Shown piece after piece: positions 17,173-24,312 of a stretch of DNA of 32,921 bases. A model generated the notes under the pieces. That model did not search any database. It had not been told where the DNA came from and saw only the letters and a program-made list of their open reading frames with translations. The position numbers and the translations under genes were made by a program. The stretch is from CAZLYK01 sp964563495. GTDB taxonomy: Bacteria; Acidobacteriota; Blastocatellia; RBC074. The stretch is taken from NCBI GenBank assembly GCA_964563495.1, contig CAZLYK010000053.1:1-32921 (forward strand), written 5' to 3'. The number at the start of each line of letters is the position of its first letter. Positions within the stretch are counted from its first letter, which is position 1.

Positions 17173-18339
17173 TTAATTCCCGGCGTTCGGGTCGGGGCCG
17201 TATTTGAAGATCACGCCATTGGAGCCGACGACCCAGCCGCAAGCCGGCGAGATAAAGAAGAGCCTGGCCAGGTTCGCGTGCGTGTCGAAGGTCAGGTCTT
17301 CCCACGTCTGCCCACCGTCGCGCGTATGCAGAAGCACCCCGCGATCACCCGCCGCCCACCCCTCTTCCGCGCTGACAAAGACTACGTCGTTGAGGTTCTG
17401 CCTGGTGTTGGAGGTCTGTGCCTGCCATTGCCTGCCGCCATCGGTCGTAGCGATGACGACGCCTTCCGAACCGACAGCCCAGCCGTGGGAGGCGTCTGTA
17501 AAATGGATGGCGCGCAACGCCTGGGTAACGCCCGAGGACTGTTCGACCCATCGCTGCCCACCGTCGGTTGTATAAAGCACGGTCCCACCCGCGCCGGTGA
17601 TCCATGCCTGTTTGGCGTCGACCGCAAAAACATCGTAGAGCAGTTTGCGTGCCTGGTTACTCTGCAGCACCCAGCTCGCCCCGCCGTCTTTCGTCTCCAG
17701 GATCGAGCCTCCCTCGCCGCAAGCCCAGCCGTGTTGATCATCGACAAAGAAAATCCGCAGCAAGACCGGGTCCGGCGAAGTCTTGGCGGAGCTGTCAGCT
17801 CCGACCGGGTTTTGATCGGATACTCTGGCCGCCGGTTTTCCCTGCCCCGGCTGTTTTGACGCCTGCCAGATGAAGTCTCCCTCCCGCCACTCGCCATCGC
17901 GTTGATCGTTGAAGAGTAGAAAGACTCGCTCTTTCCAGTTCACTTCGCCTCCGCGATTGACTATTGCATACTCGCCGAGCAGGCGCCCACCGTGACCATT
18001 GAAGAACCACAGATCACGCAGCATCTCGCGCTGCTGGCGTTCCGGCAACGGCTGCTTGACCCACTTCTTCCCTCCATCCTCGGTCATCAGCCAGATGCCG
18101 CTGCTCCCGACTGTCCAGCCGCGATTTTGATCGATGAAGAAGACCGAATTGAGACGCGCCAGTACGCCGCTCTTTTGCGGTGACCAGACCAGTGGCTGGG
18201 ACCATGATTCCGGATCAGCAATTGTCGCGGAGACCGAGACGAAGAGCACAACGGCACAACCAAATAATCCGATCGCCCGCCGGAGGCCGGGGGATCGAAC
18301 CCCGCGCTTCCAGCTCAGACTGAAATCAGCACGATACAT
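17173..18339 (-). CDS. Ycf48-like / BNR-type beta-propeller, exported
   Basis: 388 aa. A hydrophobic segment at about 22-41, after a basic N terminus, looks like a signal peptide or anchor. The rest is a series of blades of about 40 residues with the repeated signature GWAVG-x-x-G-x-I/V-x-x-T-x-DGG-x-x-W, as in Ycf48/HCF136 photosystem II assembly factors and BNR-repeat proteins. No photosynthesis gene is nearby. Such proteins are common in non-phototrophs, where their role is unknown. The start is supported by AGGAG 8 nt upstream. It heads a likely operon with kynA and kynU, without an evident functional link. Confidence 0.85.
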   Translation of the reverse strand: MYRADFSLSWKRGVRSPGLRRAIGLFGCAVVLFVSVSATIADPESWSQPLVWSPQKSGVLARLNSVFFIDQNRGWTVGSSGIWLMTEDGGKKWVKQPLPERQQREMLRDLWFFNGHGGRLLGEYAIVNRGGEVNWKERVFLLFNDQRDGEWREGDFIWQASKQPGQGKPAARVSDQNPVGADSSAKTSPDPVLLRIFFVDDQHGWACGEGGSILETKDGGASWVLQSNQARKLLYDVFAVDAKQAWITGAGGTVLYTTDGGQRWVEQSSGVTQALRAIHFTDASHGWAVGSEGVVIATTDGGRQWQAQTSNTRQNLNDVVFVSAEEGWAAGDRGVLLHTRDGGQTWEDLTFDTHANLARLFFISPACGWVVGSNGVIFKYGPDPNAGN

Positions 18340-18391
18340 AATGATTTCTCCTGGGGCGTCTTTTTTACATCTTTACCGCCCGGATAGGGTC

Positions 18392-18420
18392 TTGTCAAAT
18401 CCTGCACAAATCTTGTCTAT
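18392..18420. repeat. CAGGATT-family dispersed repeat, single degenerate arm
   Basis: TGTCAAATCCTGCACAAATC followed by TTGTCTAT matches the family arm with a few changes. It sits in the divergent spacer between the Ycf48-like and ABC ATPase genes, one of two copies at a 5' rather than 3' position. Confidence 0.55.
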
Positions 18421-18513
18421 CCAGACTATTATCCAGCTTGAGTCAATCGCTTCGCTGAAGTAGCATGCGCGATCTTCGGCGATATCCAACTCGGTCTCGA
18501 ATCGGTGAACTTT

Positions 18514-19422
18514 ATGTCAAATGCGATTACGGTCAAGCAAATCAGCAAAAGCTACGGCAATTTCGTCGCGGTCGACAATCTCTCACTCGAAGTCAAACAG
18601 GGCAGCATCTTCGGCCTGCTCGGGCCGAACGGCGCGGGGAAATCGACGACTATCCGGATGATCGTCAACATTACCATGCCCGATTCGGGAGAGATTAGGC
18701 TCTTCGGAGAGCCGATGAGCGCCAGACTGCAGGAGCGCGTCGGTTATCTTCCGGAAGATCGCGGGCTCTATAAAAAGATGAAGGTCGGCGAACAGCTCTC
18801 CTTCTTCGCCGAATTGAAGGGCTTGCCGCGCGAGACGGCCGCGAAGCGGATTGACGAATGGATGGCGCGGATCGAGATGTCCGAGTGGAAGAACAAAAAA
18901 TGGGAAGAGCTCTCGAAGGGCATGCAGCAAAAGATCCAATTCGTTTCGACCATTCTCCACTCTCCCGATCTGGTCATCCTGGACGAGCCGTTTTCGGGGC
19001 TCGATCCGATCAATGTCGGTCTGCTCAAGGAGATCGTCCAGGAGCTCAGGCAGAACCAGAAGACGATCATCTTTTCAACCCACCTCATGGAACAGGCCGA
19101 AGAGCTGTGCGACGAGATCTGCCTGATCAATCACGGCCAGAAAGTGCTCGGCGGGGCGGTCCGCGAAATCAAACACAGTTTCGGCTGGCAATATATCGCG
19201 ATCGACGGTGAGCGGTATCAAGACGCTCTCTCCCAAAGCCCGATCGTCAAACAGTTCACATCGCGCCGCGATCACACCGAGGTCATACTCGAGGAAGGCA
19301 CCGACCCGCAGGATCTGCTCAGGCGCCTGGTCAGTGACGGCGCCGAGATCACGCGGTTTGAGCTGGTTGCGCCCTCACTCACCCAGATCTTCATCGAAAG
19401 CGTCCAGAAATCCAGAGCCTGA
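18514..19422 (+). CDS. ABC transporter ATP-binding protein (CcmA/NatA-like)
   Basis: 302 aa from the ATG at 18514; an in-frame GTG at 18505 would add three residues and neither start has a good Shine-Dalgarno. Walker A GPNGAGKST, signature LSKGMQQK (an LSGGQ variant) and Walker B LVILDEPFSGLD are present. The C-terminal 80 residues form the accessory domain (DUF4162-like) found on ATPases that pair with ABC-2 type permeases, as in sodium or drug exporters. No permease gene follows: the next gene encodes a soluble helical protein. The partner must lie elsewhere or have been lost. Confidence 0.9.
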   Translation: MSNAITVKQISKSYGNFVAVDNLSLEVKQGSIFGLLGPNGAGKSTTIRMIVNITMPDSGEIRLFGEPMSARLQERVGYLPEDRGLYKKMKVGEQLSFFAELKGLPRETAAKRIDEWMARIEMSEWKNKKWEELSKGMQQKIQFVSTILHSPDLVILDEPFSGLDPINVGLLKEIVQELRQNQKTIIFSTHLMEQAEELCDEICLINHGQKVLGGAVREIKHSFGWQYIAIDGERYQDALSQSPIVKQFTSRRDHTEVILEEGTDPQDLLRRLVSDGAEITRFELVAPSLTQIFIESVQKSRA

Positions 19423-19423
19423 G

Positions 19424-20008
19424 ATGAAACGAAGATCCAAAAAAGAGATGGTCCTCGAAATCTATGACCGCGAGGCGATGGGCGAGGTGACCGCCCGCGA
19501 GATTGCGATCATCAATCAGGGATTGGTGGAAGAGTTCGGCGAGGGCGGAGCCATGACGCCGGCCGAGATCGCCAGGCTGCTGGTCGACGAGGACCTGCCG
19601 GTCCGCCTCGATCAGGTCTTCAGAATGAAGACCCCAACCGAGAAGTACGAAAATCTCTTTGAGGGGCTGGCAATCAACCATTCGATTGCTCAGGCAGAGA
19701 GGTCCCTGCGCAAGATCGACGAGCTGTTCCGCCAATTTCAGCGGGTGGGAGACCGCGCGGGGATTCGTTTCGCGCAGCAAACAGCGAGGCGAGCCAAAAA
19801 TAATGCACTGGCTCTCTCGCGCTCAGTCAATCTGCCCCCTAAACTGCAGGCGGAACACCGCGAAATCGCTCAATGGCTGACCATCTGGCTGCAAACACCC
19901 GACCTCTTCGATTCCTGGCTCAGCCTGCGCAAAGCGTCCGCGGAGTTCCGAAAGGCTTTCCACTCTCAAACATCTGGTGAAACGAGATCGACGGATTCTG
20001 ATCAATAA
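19424..20008 (+). CDS. Unknown soluble helical protein
   Basis: 194 aa, unrecognised. The ATG at 19424 follows the ABC ATPase stop codon by one base, so the two are co-transcribed and probably coupled. A longer frame from 19208 lies over the ATPase gene and is not credible. The protein is charged, has no membrane segment or signal peptide, and looks mostly alpha-helical. Residues about 12-70 (EVTAREIAIINQGL, MTPAEIARLLVDEDLP) may be a small DNA- or ligand-binding helical domain; the second half is Arg/Ala/Gln-rich and ends in a polar tail. A role with the ATPase is inferred from position only. Confidence 0.75.
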   Translation: MKRRSKKEMVLEIYDREAMGEVTAREIAIINQGLVEEFGEGGAMTPAEIARLLVDEDLPVRLDQVFRMKTPTEKYENLFEGLAINHSIAQAERSLRKIDELFRQFQRVGDRAGIRFAQQTARRAKNNALALSRSVNLPPKLQAEHREIAQWLTIWLQTPDLFDSWLSLRKASAEFRKAFHSQTSGETRSTDSDQ

Positions 20009-20022
20009 AGATAACTAAAGGA

Positions 20023-20094
20023 GCGGGCCATCAAGGAGCCTGGTGCCGAAGCCCACGATAGCCCGCCCTGGCCCCTAGCTATTCTTTTGCTAGG
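20023..20094. terminator. Hairpins between convergent genes
   Basis: A 10-bp stem with one mismatch, GCGGGCCATC/GATAGCCCGC (20023-20032, 20057-20066), is followed by CCTAGC/GCTAGG (20074-20079, 20089-20094). The 143-bp spacer between the unknown gene and the kinase gene has no other feature and, unusually for a convergent spacer here, no CAGGATT repeat. A terminator role is plausible but there is no canonical U-tract. Confidence 0.35.
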
Positions 20095-20151
20095 CAACTA
20101 TATGTCAGTTTAAATCTCGGCTTTTTTCCAATTTTAAAGCTTTGGGTGGGA

Positions 20152-20667
20152 TTAATATTTAAGAATCCGCTCGATTCTGATGACCGGGTCGCTTCGATCG
20201 AGCCGGTAAACGTGCTTGAAACCTTCAAGCGGAATCTGCGCCAGCGCCGCCGACAATTCCTCAATGTGCTGCCTGATCACCCCGGGATTGACAACCCGGT
20301 CGGGGCGGGACAGGTTTTGGGCGAGACAGGTTTCGAGCGAGAGGTCGAAGATGATCGCAACCGAGGGGATTTGATGCGGATCGGCGAGGTTGAGCAATCG
20401 ACGGCGGGCGGCCGCCTTCAGGTTGGTGGCGTCGATGACGGTCAGCCGGTTGAGCGCCAGCCTCAGCCGGGTGATGTGATGAAGCAGATCGAAGGCGTAT
20501 CGCGAGATCCCTTGATTGGTCTGATCATCGCAGACCATCCCGCGGCATCGGTCCGACGAGACGACCTCGGTCGGCAGGAAATGGCGCGCGGCAAATGTCG
20601 ATTTGCCCGCCCCGGCCGGACCGATCAAAAGGATGAGTGAAGGATCAGGAAGCTCTAGCGTGATCAA
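20152..20667 (-). CDS. Stand-alone Pnkp-type polynucleotide kinase domain
   Basis: 171 aa, a P-loop kinase closely resembling the N-terminal kinase module of Clostridium thermocellum Pnkp, the RNA end-healing enzyme. It has Walker A GPAGAGKST at 16-24, the SSD-x-x-R signature (D39 as presumed general base, R42) and VIDATN around 77-82. Full Pnkp carries phosphatase and ligase modules and partners with Hen1; here only the kinase is present and no Hen1 gene is nearby. The likely reaction is 5'-OH phosphorylation of RNA or DNA; another small-molecule P-loop kinase is the alternative. The start is TTG at 20665-20667. It lies 36 nt after pgpH on the same strand. Confidence 0.82.
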   Translation of the reverse strand: MITLELPDPSLILLIGPAGAGKSTFAARHFLPTEVVSSDRCRGMVCDDQTNQGISRYAFDLLHHITRLRLALNRLTVIDATNLKAAARRRLLNLADPHQIPSVAIIFDLSLETCLAQNLSRPDRVVNPGVIRQHIEELSAALAQIPLEGFKHVYRLDRSDPVIRIERILKY

Positions 20668-20703
20668 ATTGTCGAGACCTGGTGTTGGTGTTGATCGCCC
20701 GGA

Positions 20704-22512
20704 TCATTGACCGCTCCGGGCCTGCGCCTGCTGTACCTCTTGACGCGTAGGCTCCTGCGGCTCTTCATCCGGCGCCGGCGCGTTAAGGCGTGCCGCGGGC
20801 GGGGGCGGATTGAAGCCGGGATAGCTGATCCGCTGGTGATGGACGTTGATCAGAGTGTTGATCAGGCTTTCACGAATGACCATCAATTCACGCATGGTGA
20901 TGTTACTTTCATCGAGTTGCTCGTCGGCGACGACGCTTTCGACGATCTTCTTGATGATCGCCCTGATATTTTCCGGGGTCGGATCTTCGAGCGAGCGAAC
21001 CGAAGCCTCGGCGCCGTCGGCGAGCATGAGGATGACGGCTTCCTTGGTCTGGGGCTTAGGGCCGGGATATCGGAAATCGTCGATATTGACGGTTTCGCCG
21101 CGGGCTTCAGCCTGGGCCTTCGCCTTGTGGTAGAAATAGGCGAGCACCCGCGTACCGTGATGCTGCGGGATAAACTCGAGGATCCTCGGCGGAAGGTCCG
21201 CCTCTTTGGCCATCTGGATGCCTCGCCGGACGTGACCGGTGATGATCCGGACGCTGTCAAGCGGCGCGACCTTATCGTGAGGGTTGGGGCCGCCTTTCTG
21301 ATTCTCGATATACATATTCGGCGCCGCCAGTTTTCCGATGTCGTGATACAAACATCCGGTCCTCGCCAGCAACGCGTTCGCGCCGATCGCCTTGGCCGCC
21401 TCTTCAGCCAGCACGCCAACCATAAAAGAGTGATGGCTGGTGCCGGGCGTCTGGATCGCCAAATCGCGGAGGAGCGGGTTATCGGCATTAGACAATTCGA
21501 GCAACTTCATGTCGGTCAAAATATCGAATGCCGATTCGAAGATCGGAATGACCAGGCTCGTCGCCGCCGCCGTGAGCAAGGCGCCGACCAAACAGAGTAC
21601 CAGCCCGCCGCCGACTCTTTTCCAGTGCCAGTCGTGATTGGCGATCAGCATCGCAACCAGCCCCATCCCCAGATTGACCAACCCGACCGAGGCGCTGGCG
21701 AACGTCACCGCGTTGCGCGTGTGATAACGCTGGACGCTGTAGATCGCGACGACCGACCCGGCCAGGGCGAAGGCTGAAATCGCCAGCCCGTATGGAGAAA
21801 TGAATCCGACCAGAATGGCGCTCATCAACCCGGTGACCAGCGCGACCTGACTGCCAACGAGCATCGAGACGACCAGCGCACAAGCCGCGAAAGGAATGGC
21901 GAACTGAAATTCAAAAAGATCCGCCAACCCAAGAATTTCGGGCCTTGTGCTGAGCACCGCAGCACCGAACATACCCATTCGCGCCAGCAGCGTCTGAATC
22001 GTCAAGGCCGCGCACGAGACCCAGAAGGCCGTCCGCGGCCCGAGGCGCGTCGAATTATTCGTGACCGCCGCCTTGTAGAGCGCGAAATAGATCAGGTAGA
22101 CGAGCGCCAGCAACCCGATAAAGCGTTTGGGCCGGCGTTGTTCGATCTGATAAAGCCGCACTTCTTCGACCAGCGGCAGTAAATCACCGCTCACCGGATC
22201 CCCCGCACGAACCAATAACGAATTGCGATTATACCGCCGGGCTTCGCCCGATGAGCCGATCTCATCTCTCGCGATCAAATCGGCCGGGACGATGATATCG
22301 GATTGTGCGATCTCACCCGCGCGGTATTGTGGAAGCACGGTCAGCGGGTAATGGGAAGCGAAGAAAGCGGTGAAGATCGAGAAGATTGATGTGACGAGGA
22401 TGAAGCGGATCTTTTGCGGGATGCGGTGAAAATGGGCGGTAAATTCCTCTGCCGCTGTTTGCGGTAGCCGCCTCAAACGCGTCACCCACGAGCGTTGTTT
22501 GATATTGTTCAT
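20704..22512 (-). CDS. pgpH: 7TM-HD family c-di-AMP phosphodiesterase, PgpH-like
   Basis: PgpH-type enzymes hydrolyse cyclic di-AMP at the cytoplasmic membrane. The 602-aa protein has one membrane segment at 37-55, then about six more between 131 and 325, then an HD domain. Metal-site residues are H360/H361 (TSHHS), H390-D391 (YHDIGK), H427 (ITGHV) and H451/H452 (PQHHG). The extracytoplasmic segment between the first two membrane helices is only about 75 residues, whereas canonical PgpH carries a sensor domain of over 200. The C-terminal 50 residues are Pro/Ala/Gln-rich. The Pnkp-like kinase follows. Confidence 0.88.
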   Translation of the reverse strand: MNNIKQRSWVTRLRRLPQTAAEEFTAHFHRIPQKIRFILVTSIFSIFTAFFASHYPLTVLPQYRAGEIAQSDIIVPADLIARDEIGSSGEARRYNRNSLLVRAGDPVSGDLLPLVEEVRLYQIEQRRPKRFIGLLALVYLIYFALYKAAVTNNSTRLGPRTAFWVSCAALTIQTLLARMGMFGAAVLSTRPEILGLADLFEFQFAIPFAACALVVSMLVGSQVALVTGLMSAILVGFISPYGLAISAFALAGSVVAIYSVQRYHTRNAVTFASASVGLVNLGMGLVAMLIANHDWHWKRVGGGLVLCLVGALLTAAATSLVIPIFESAFDILTDMKLLELSNADNPLLRDLAIQTPGTSHHSFMVGVLAEEAAKAIGANALLARTGCLYHDIGKLAAPNMYIENQKGGPNPHDKVAPLDSVRIITGHVRRGIQMAKEADLPPRILEFIPQHHGTRVLAYFYHKAKAQAEARGETVNIDDFRYPGPKPQTKEAVILMLADGAEASVRSLEDPTPENIRAIIKKIVESVVADEQLDESNITMRELMVIRESLINTLINVHHQRISYPGFNPPPPAARLNAPAPDEEPQEPTRQEVQQAQARSGQ

Positions 22513-22656
22513 GATTTTATCGGCGCCCTACCCATGACTGTTGATCTACCTCTTCCTCCTCGCCATCACTTCGGGCAGGTCGGCACCTGTGGGGTGACTG
22601 GATTATAGCACAGGGAATGGAGGCTGGGAGAAGAGGACGGGGCGAGGTGAGAAGAA

Positions 22657-22726
22657 GACGGGGCGACTGGGCGACGGGGCGACGGGGCGAGGGGGGATGA
22701 TGATTCAATCGCCCAGTCGCCCCGTC
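22657..22726. repeat. GC-rich 18-bp inverted repeat at the edge of the minisatellite
   Basis: GACGGGGCGACTGGGCGA (22657-22674) is exactly complementary to 22709-22726. The 34-nt interior includes more GGGGCGAC units and GATTCAATC, resembling the loop of the element at 4197-4262. It looks like the founding element from which the adjoining array expanded. Confidence 0.85.
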
Positions 22727-22887
22727 GCCTCAGTCGCCCCGTCGCCTCAGTCGCCCCGTCGCCCTGTCGCCCCGTCGCCTCAGTCGCCCCGTCGCCTCAG
22801 TCGCCCCGTCACCCCGTCGCCCCGTCGCCTCAGTCGCCCCGTCGCCTCAGTCACCCCGTCGCCCCGTCGCCCCGTCGCCCCGTCGCC
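22709..22887. repeat. GTCGCCCC minisatellite
   Basis: More than twenty tandem 8-bp units of GTCGCCCC alternate irregularly with a 9-bp variant GTCGCCTCA, giving a 17-bp higher-order unit in places, with scattered GTCACCCC and GTCGCCCT variants. The opposite strand reads as runs of four G spaced by CGAC, a strong G-quadruplex motif. A 75-codon reading frame across it encodes only Pro/Ser/Arg repeats and is not taken as a gene. The array continues to an assembly gap. The 22513-22635 stretch before it has no gene. Confidence 0.92.
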
Positions 22888-23079
22888 TCTTCCACTCCAG
22901 ACTCCCACCAATATTGCCAATTGANNNNNNNNNNNNNNNNNNNNNNNNNNNNNNNNNNNNNNNNNNNNNNNNNNNNNNNNNNNNNNNNNNNNNNNNNNNN
23001 NNNNNNNNNNNNNNNNNNNNNNNNCCCCGTCGCCCCGTCGCCTCTTCCACTCCAGACTCCCACCAATATTGCCAATTGA
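22870..23079. other. 100-N scaffold gap flanked by a 55-nt exact duplication
   Basis: Ns run from 22925 to 23024. The 55 nt before the gap (22870-22924) and the 55 nt after it (23025-23079) are identical, including unique sequence ending CCAATATTGCCAATTGA. Either this is a real duplication or, more likely, two contigs share a k-mer-length overlap at a collapsed repeat. No gene is interrupted. Confidence 0.95.
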
Positions 23080-23104
23080 TGGCTTGACGCGTACTATCCC
23101 GAGC

Positions 23105-24055
23105 ATGTCAACGGCGATCGTCTATTCCAACGAGTATCTCAAACATGATACGGGAGATCATCCAGAGCGCCGCGAGCGTTACGTCGCCGTCATGAGTGGG
23201 CTGATCTCGGACACCGACCTCTGGGAAGACATGGTCAAGCTCGATCCGCGTCCGGCAACCTATGAAGAACTGCTCCGTTGCCATAACGAACGCGCGATCT
23301 CGCGAGTCACCCAGGCGTGTCTACAGGCGTCGATGTCGGAGCACGTCTCGCTCGACGCCGATACGGTGGTCTCCGAGCTTTCAGATCAGGCAGCCCGGCT
23401 CGCCGCCGGTGGCGCATGTCGCGCGGTTGACGCTCTGGTCAAAGGCGAAGCCGGGAGCGCTTTTGTCGCCTGCCGGCCGCCCGGCCACCACGCCACACCG
23501 AGCCAATCGATGGGGTTCTGCCTCTATAACAACGTGGCCGTCGCGGCGCGCTATGCCCAGATCAGCTACCCCGATCAGATCAAACAGGTCCTGATTGTCG
23601 ATTTTGACGTTCATCACGGCAACGGCACTCAGGATATCTTCTACGACGACCCAACCGTCTTTTACTATAGCCTTCATCAGTATCCCTGGTATCCGGGGAC
23701 GGGTGGGGCCAATGAACGCGGTGTGCGCGAAGGCGAGGGCTATACGCTCAACGTCCCGATCCACGCCATGACCCCGCTGGAAGATTACCTGCGCGTCTTC
23801 GAGCAGGGACTGGAGTCGATCATGAAAAAGTTCTCGCCCGATCTCGTCCTGATCTCGGCCGGCTTCGACGCCCACGAGGCCGACCCGCTCGGCCAGCTCA
23901 GGTTGAACGATCAGGGATTTGAGCATCTCACCCGCCGCCTCAAGGAAGCCGCACGCGCAACCGGGCGCGGTCGCATCGTCTCCTGCCTCGAAGGCGGATA
24001 CAATCTGCGCACCCTCGGCGAGACTGTCCGCACCCACGTCCTCGCTCTTGAATAG
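23105..24055 (+). CDS. Histone-deacetylase-family amidohydrolase
   Basis: 316 aa from the ATG at 23105; an upstream TTG at 23069 lies in the duplicated repeat flank and is not favoured. Arginase/deacetylase-fold residues are intact: RPPGHHA with the paired His at 128-129, DFDVHHGNGT supplying zinc ligands D168 and H170, GFDAH supplying D255, and catalytic Tyr at 299 (EGGYN). Bacterial members act on acetyl-lysine, acetylpolyamines or other acylated amides; the substrate here is not known. It stands alone after the minisatellite, with a weak ribosome site. Confidence 0.9.
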   Translation: MSTAIVYSNEYLKHDTGDHPERRERYVAVMSGLISDTDLWEDMVKLDPRPATYEELLRCHNERAISRVTQACLQASMSEHVSLDADTVVSELSDQAARLAAGGACRAVDALVKGEAGSAFVACRPPGHHATPSQSMGFCLYNNVAVAARYAQISYPDQIKQVLIVDFDVHHGNGTQDIFYDDPTVFYYSLHQYPWYPGTGGANERGVREGEGYTLNVPIHAMTPLEDYLRVFEQGLESIMKKFSPDLVLISAGFDAHEADPLGQLRLNDQGFEHLTRRLKEAARATGRGRIVSCLEGGYNLRTLGETVRTHVLALE

Positions 24056-24057
24056 GA

Positions 24058-24198
24058 GGAAATAGACAGGATTGACAGGATTTTTGCAGGATTAAACAGG
24101 ATGACTTAGGGGGAAATGGTTTTGGGTGACTCTACTACCTCTTCCATTAAATCATCCTGTTTAATCCTGCAAAAATCCTGTCAATCCTGTCTATTTCC
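24058..24198. repeat. Perfect 47-bp inverted repeat, CAGGATT family (full copy B)
   Basis: Arms 24058-24104 and 24152-24198 are exact reverse complements over 47 nt. They contain AATAGACAGGATTGACAGG, then TTTTTGCAGG and ATTAAACAGGAT. The 47-nt interior (GGGGGAAATGG, GGGTGACT, CTACCTCTTCC) aligns by eye with the interior of the copy at 11032-11175. It begins 2 nt after the HDAC gene stop codon. Confidence 0.95.
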
Positions 24199-24312
24199 CC
24201 CTTGTAATCTTTGCCTCTTCGGGTCGACTGGAGCTATAATTCAAGGGTAATTACCATCCAGGAGTTCGAATCCAAAGCGCGACAAAGTCGGGTGTCGCGA
24301 GGGAGGCCGCAG

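Noticed and set aside
18287..18305. T-arm-like CGGGG-TTCGATC-CCCCG on the minus strand
   Set aside because: It lies within the first codons of the Ycf48-like gene, has no acceptor partner or anticodon arm, and is probably chance.
20707..21777. 356-codon reading frame antisense to pgpH
   Set aside because: Shadow of PgpH, Arg/Asp-rich and without family motifs.
22709..22887. Possible CRISPR array
   Set aside because: Units are 8-9 bp and directly abutting, with no unique spacers and no cas genes.
22697..22924. 75-codon plus-strand reading frame rich in Ser-Pro-Arg
   Set aside because: It is only the translation of the GTCGCCCC minisatellite, runs to the assembly gap and has no ribosome site.
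24259..24278. GAGTTCGAATCC resembling a tRNA T-arm upstream of the FecR-domain gene
   Set aside because: The flanking bases do not pair and no other tRNA arm is present.
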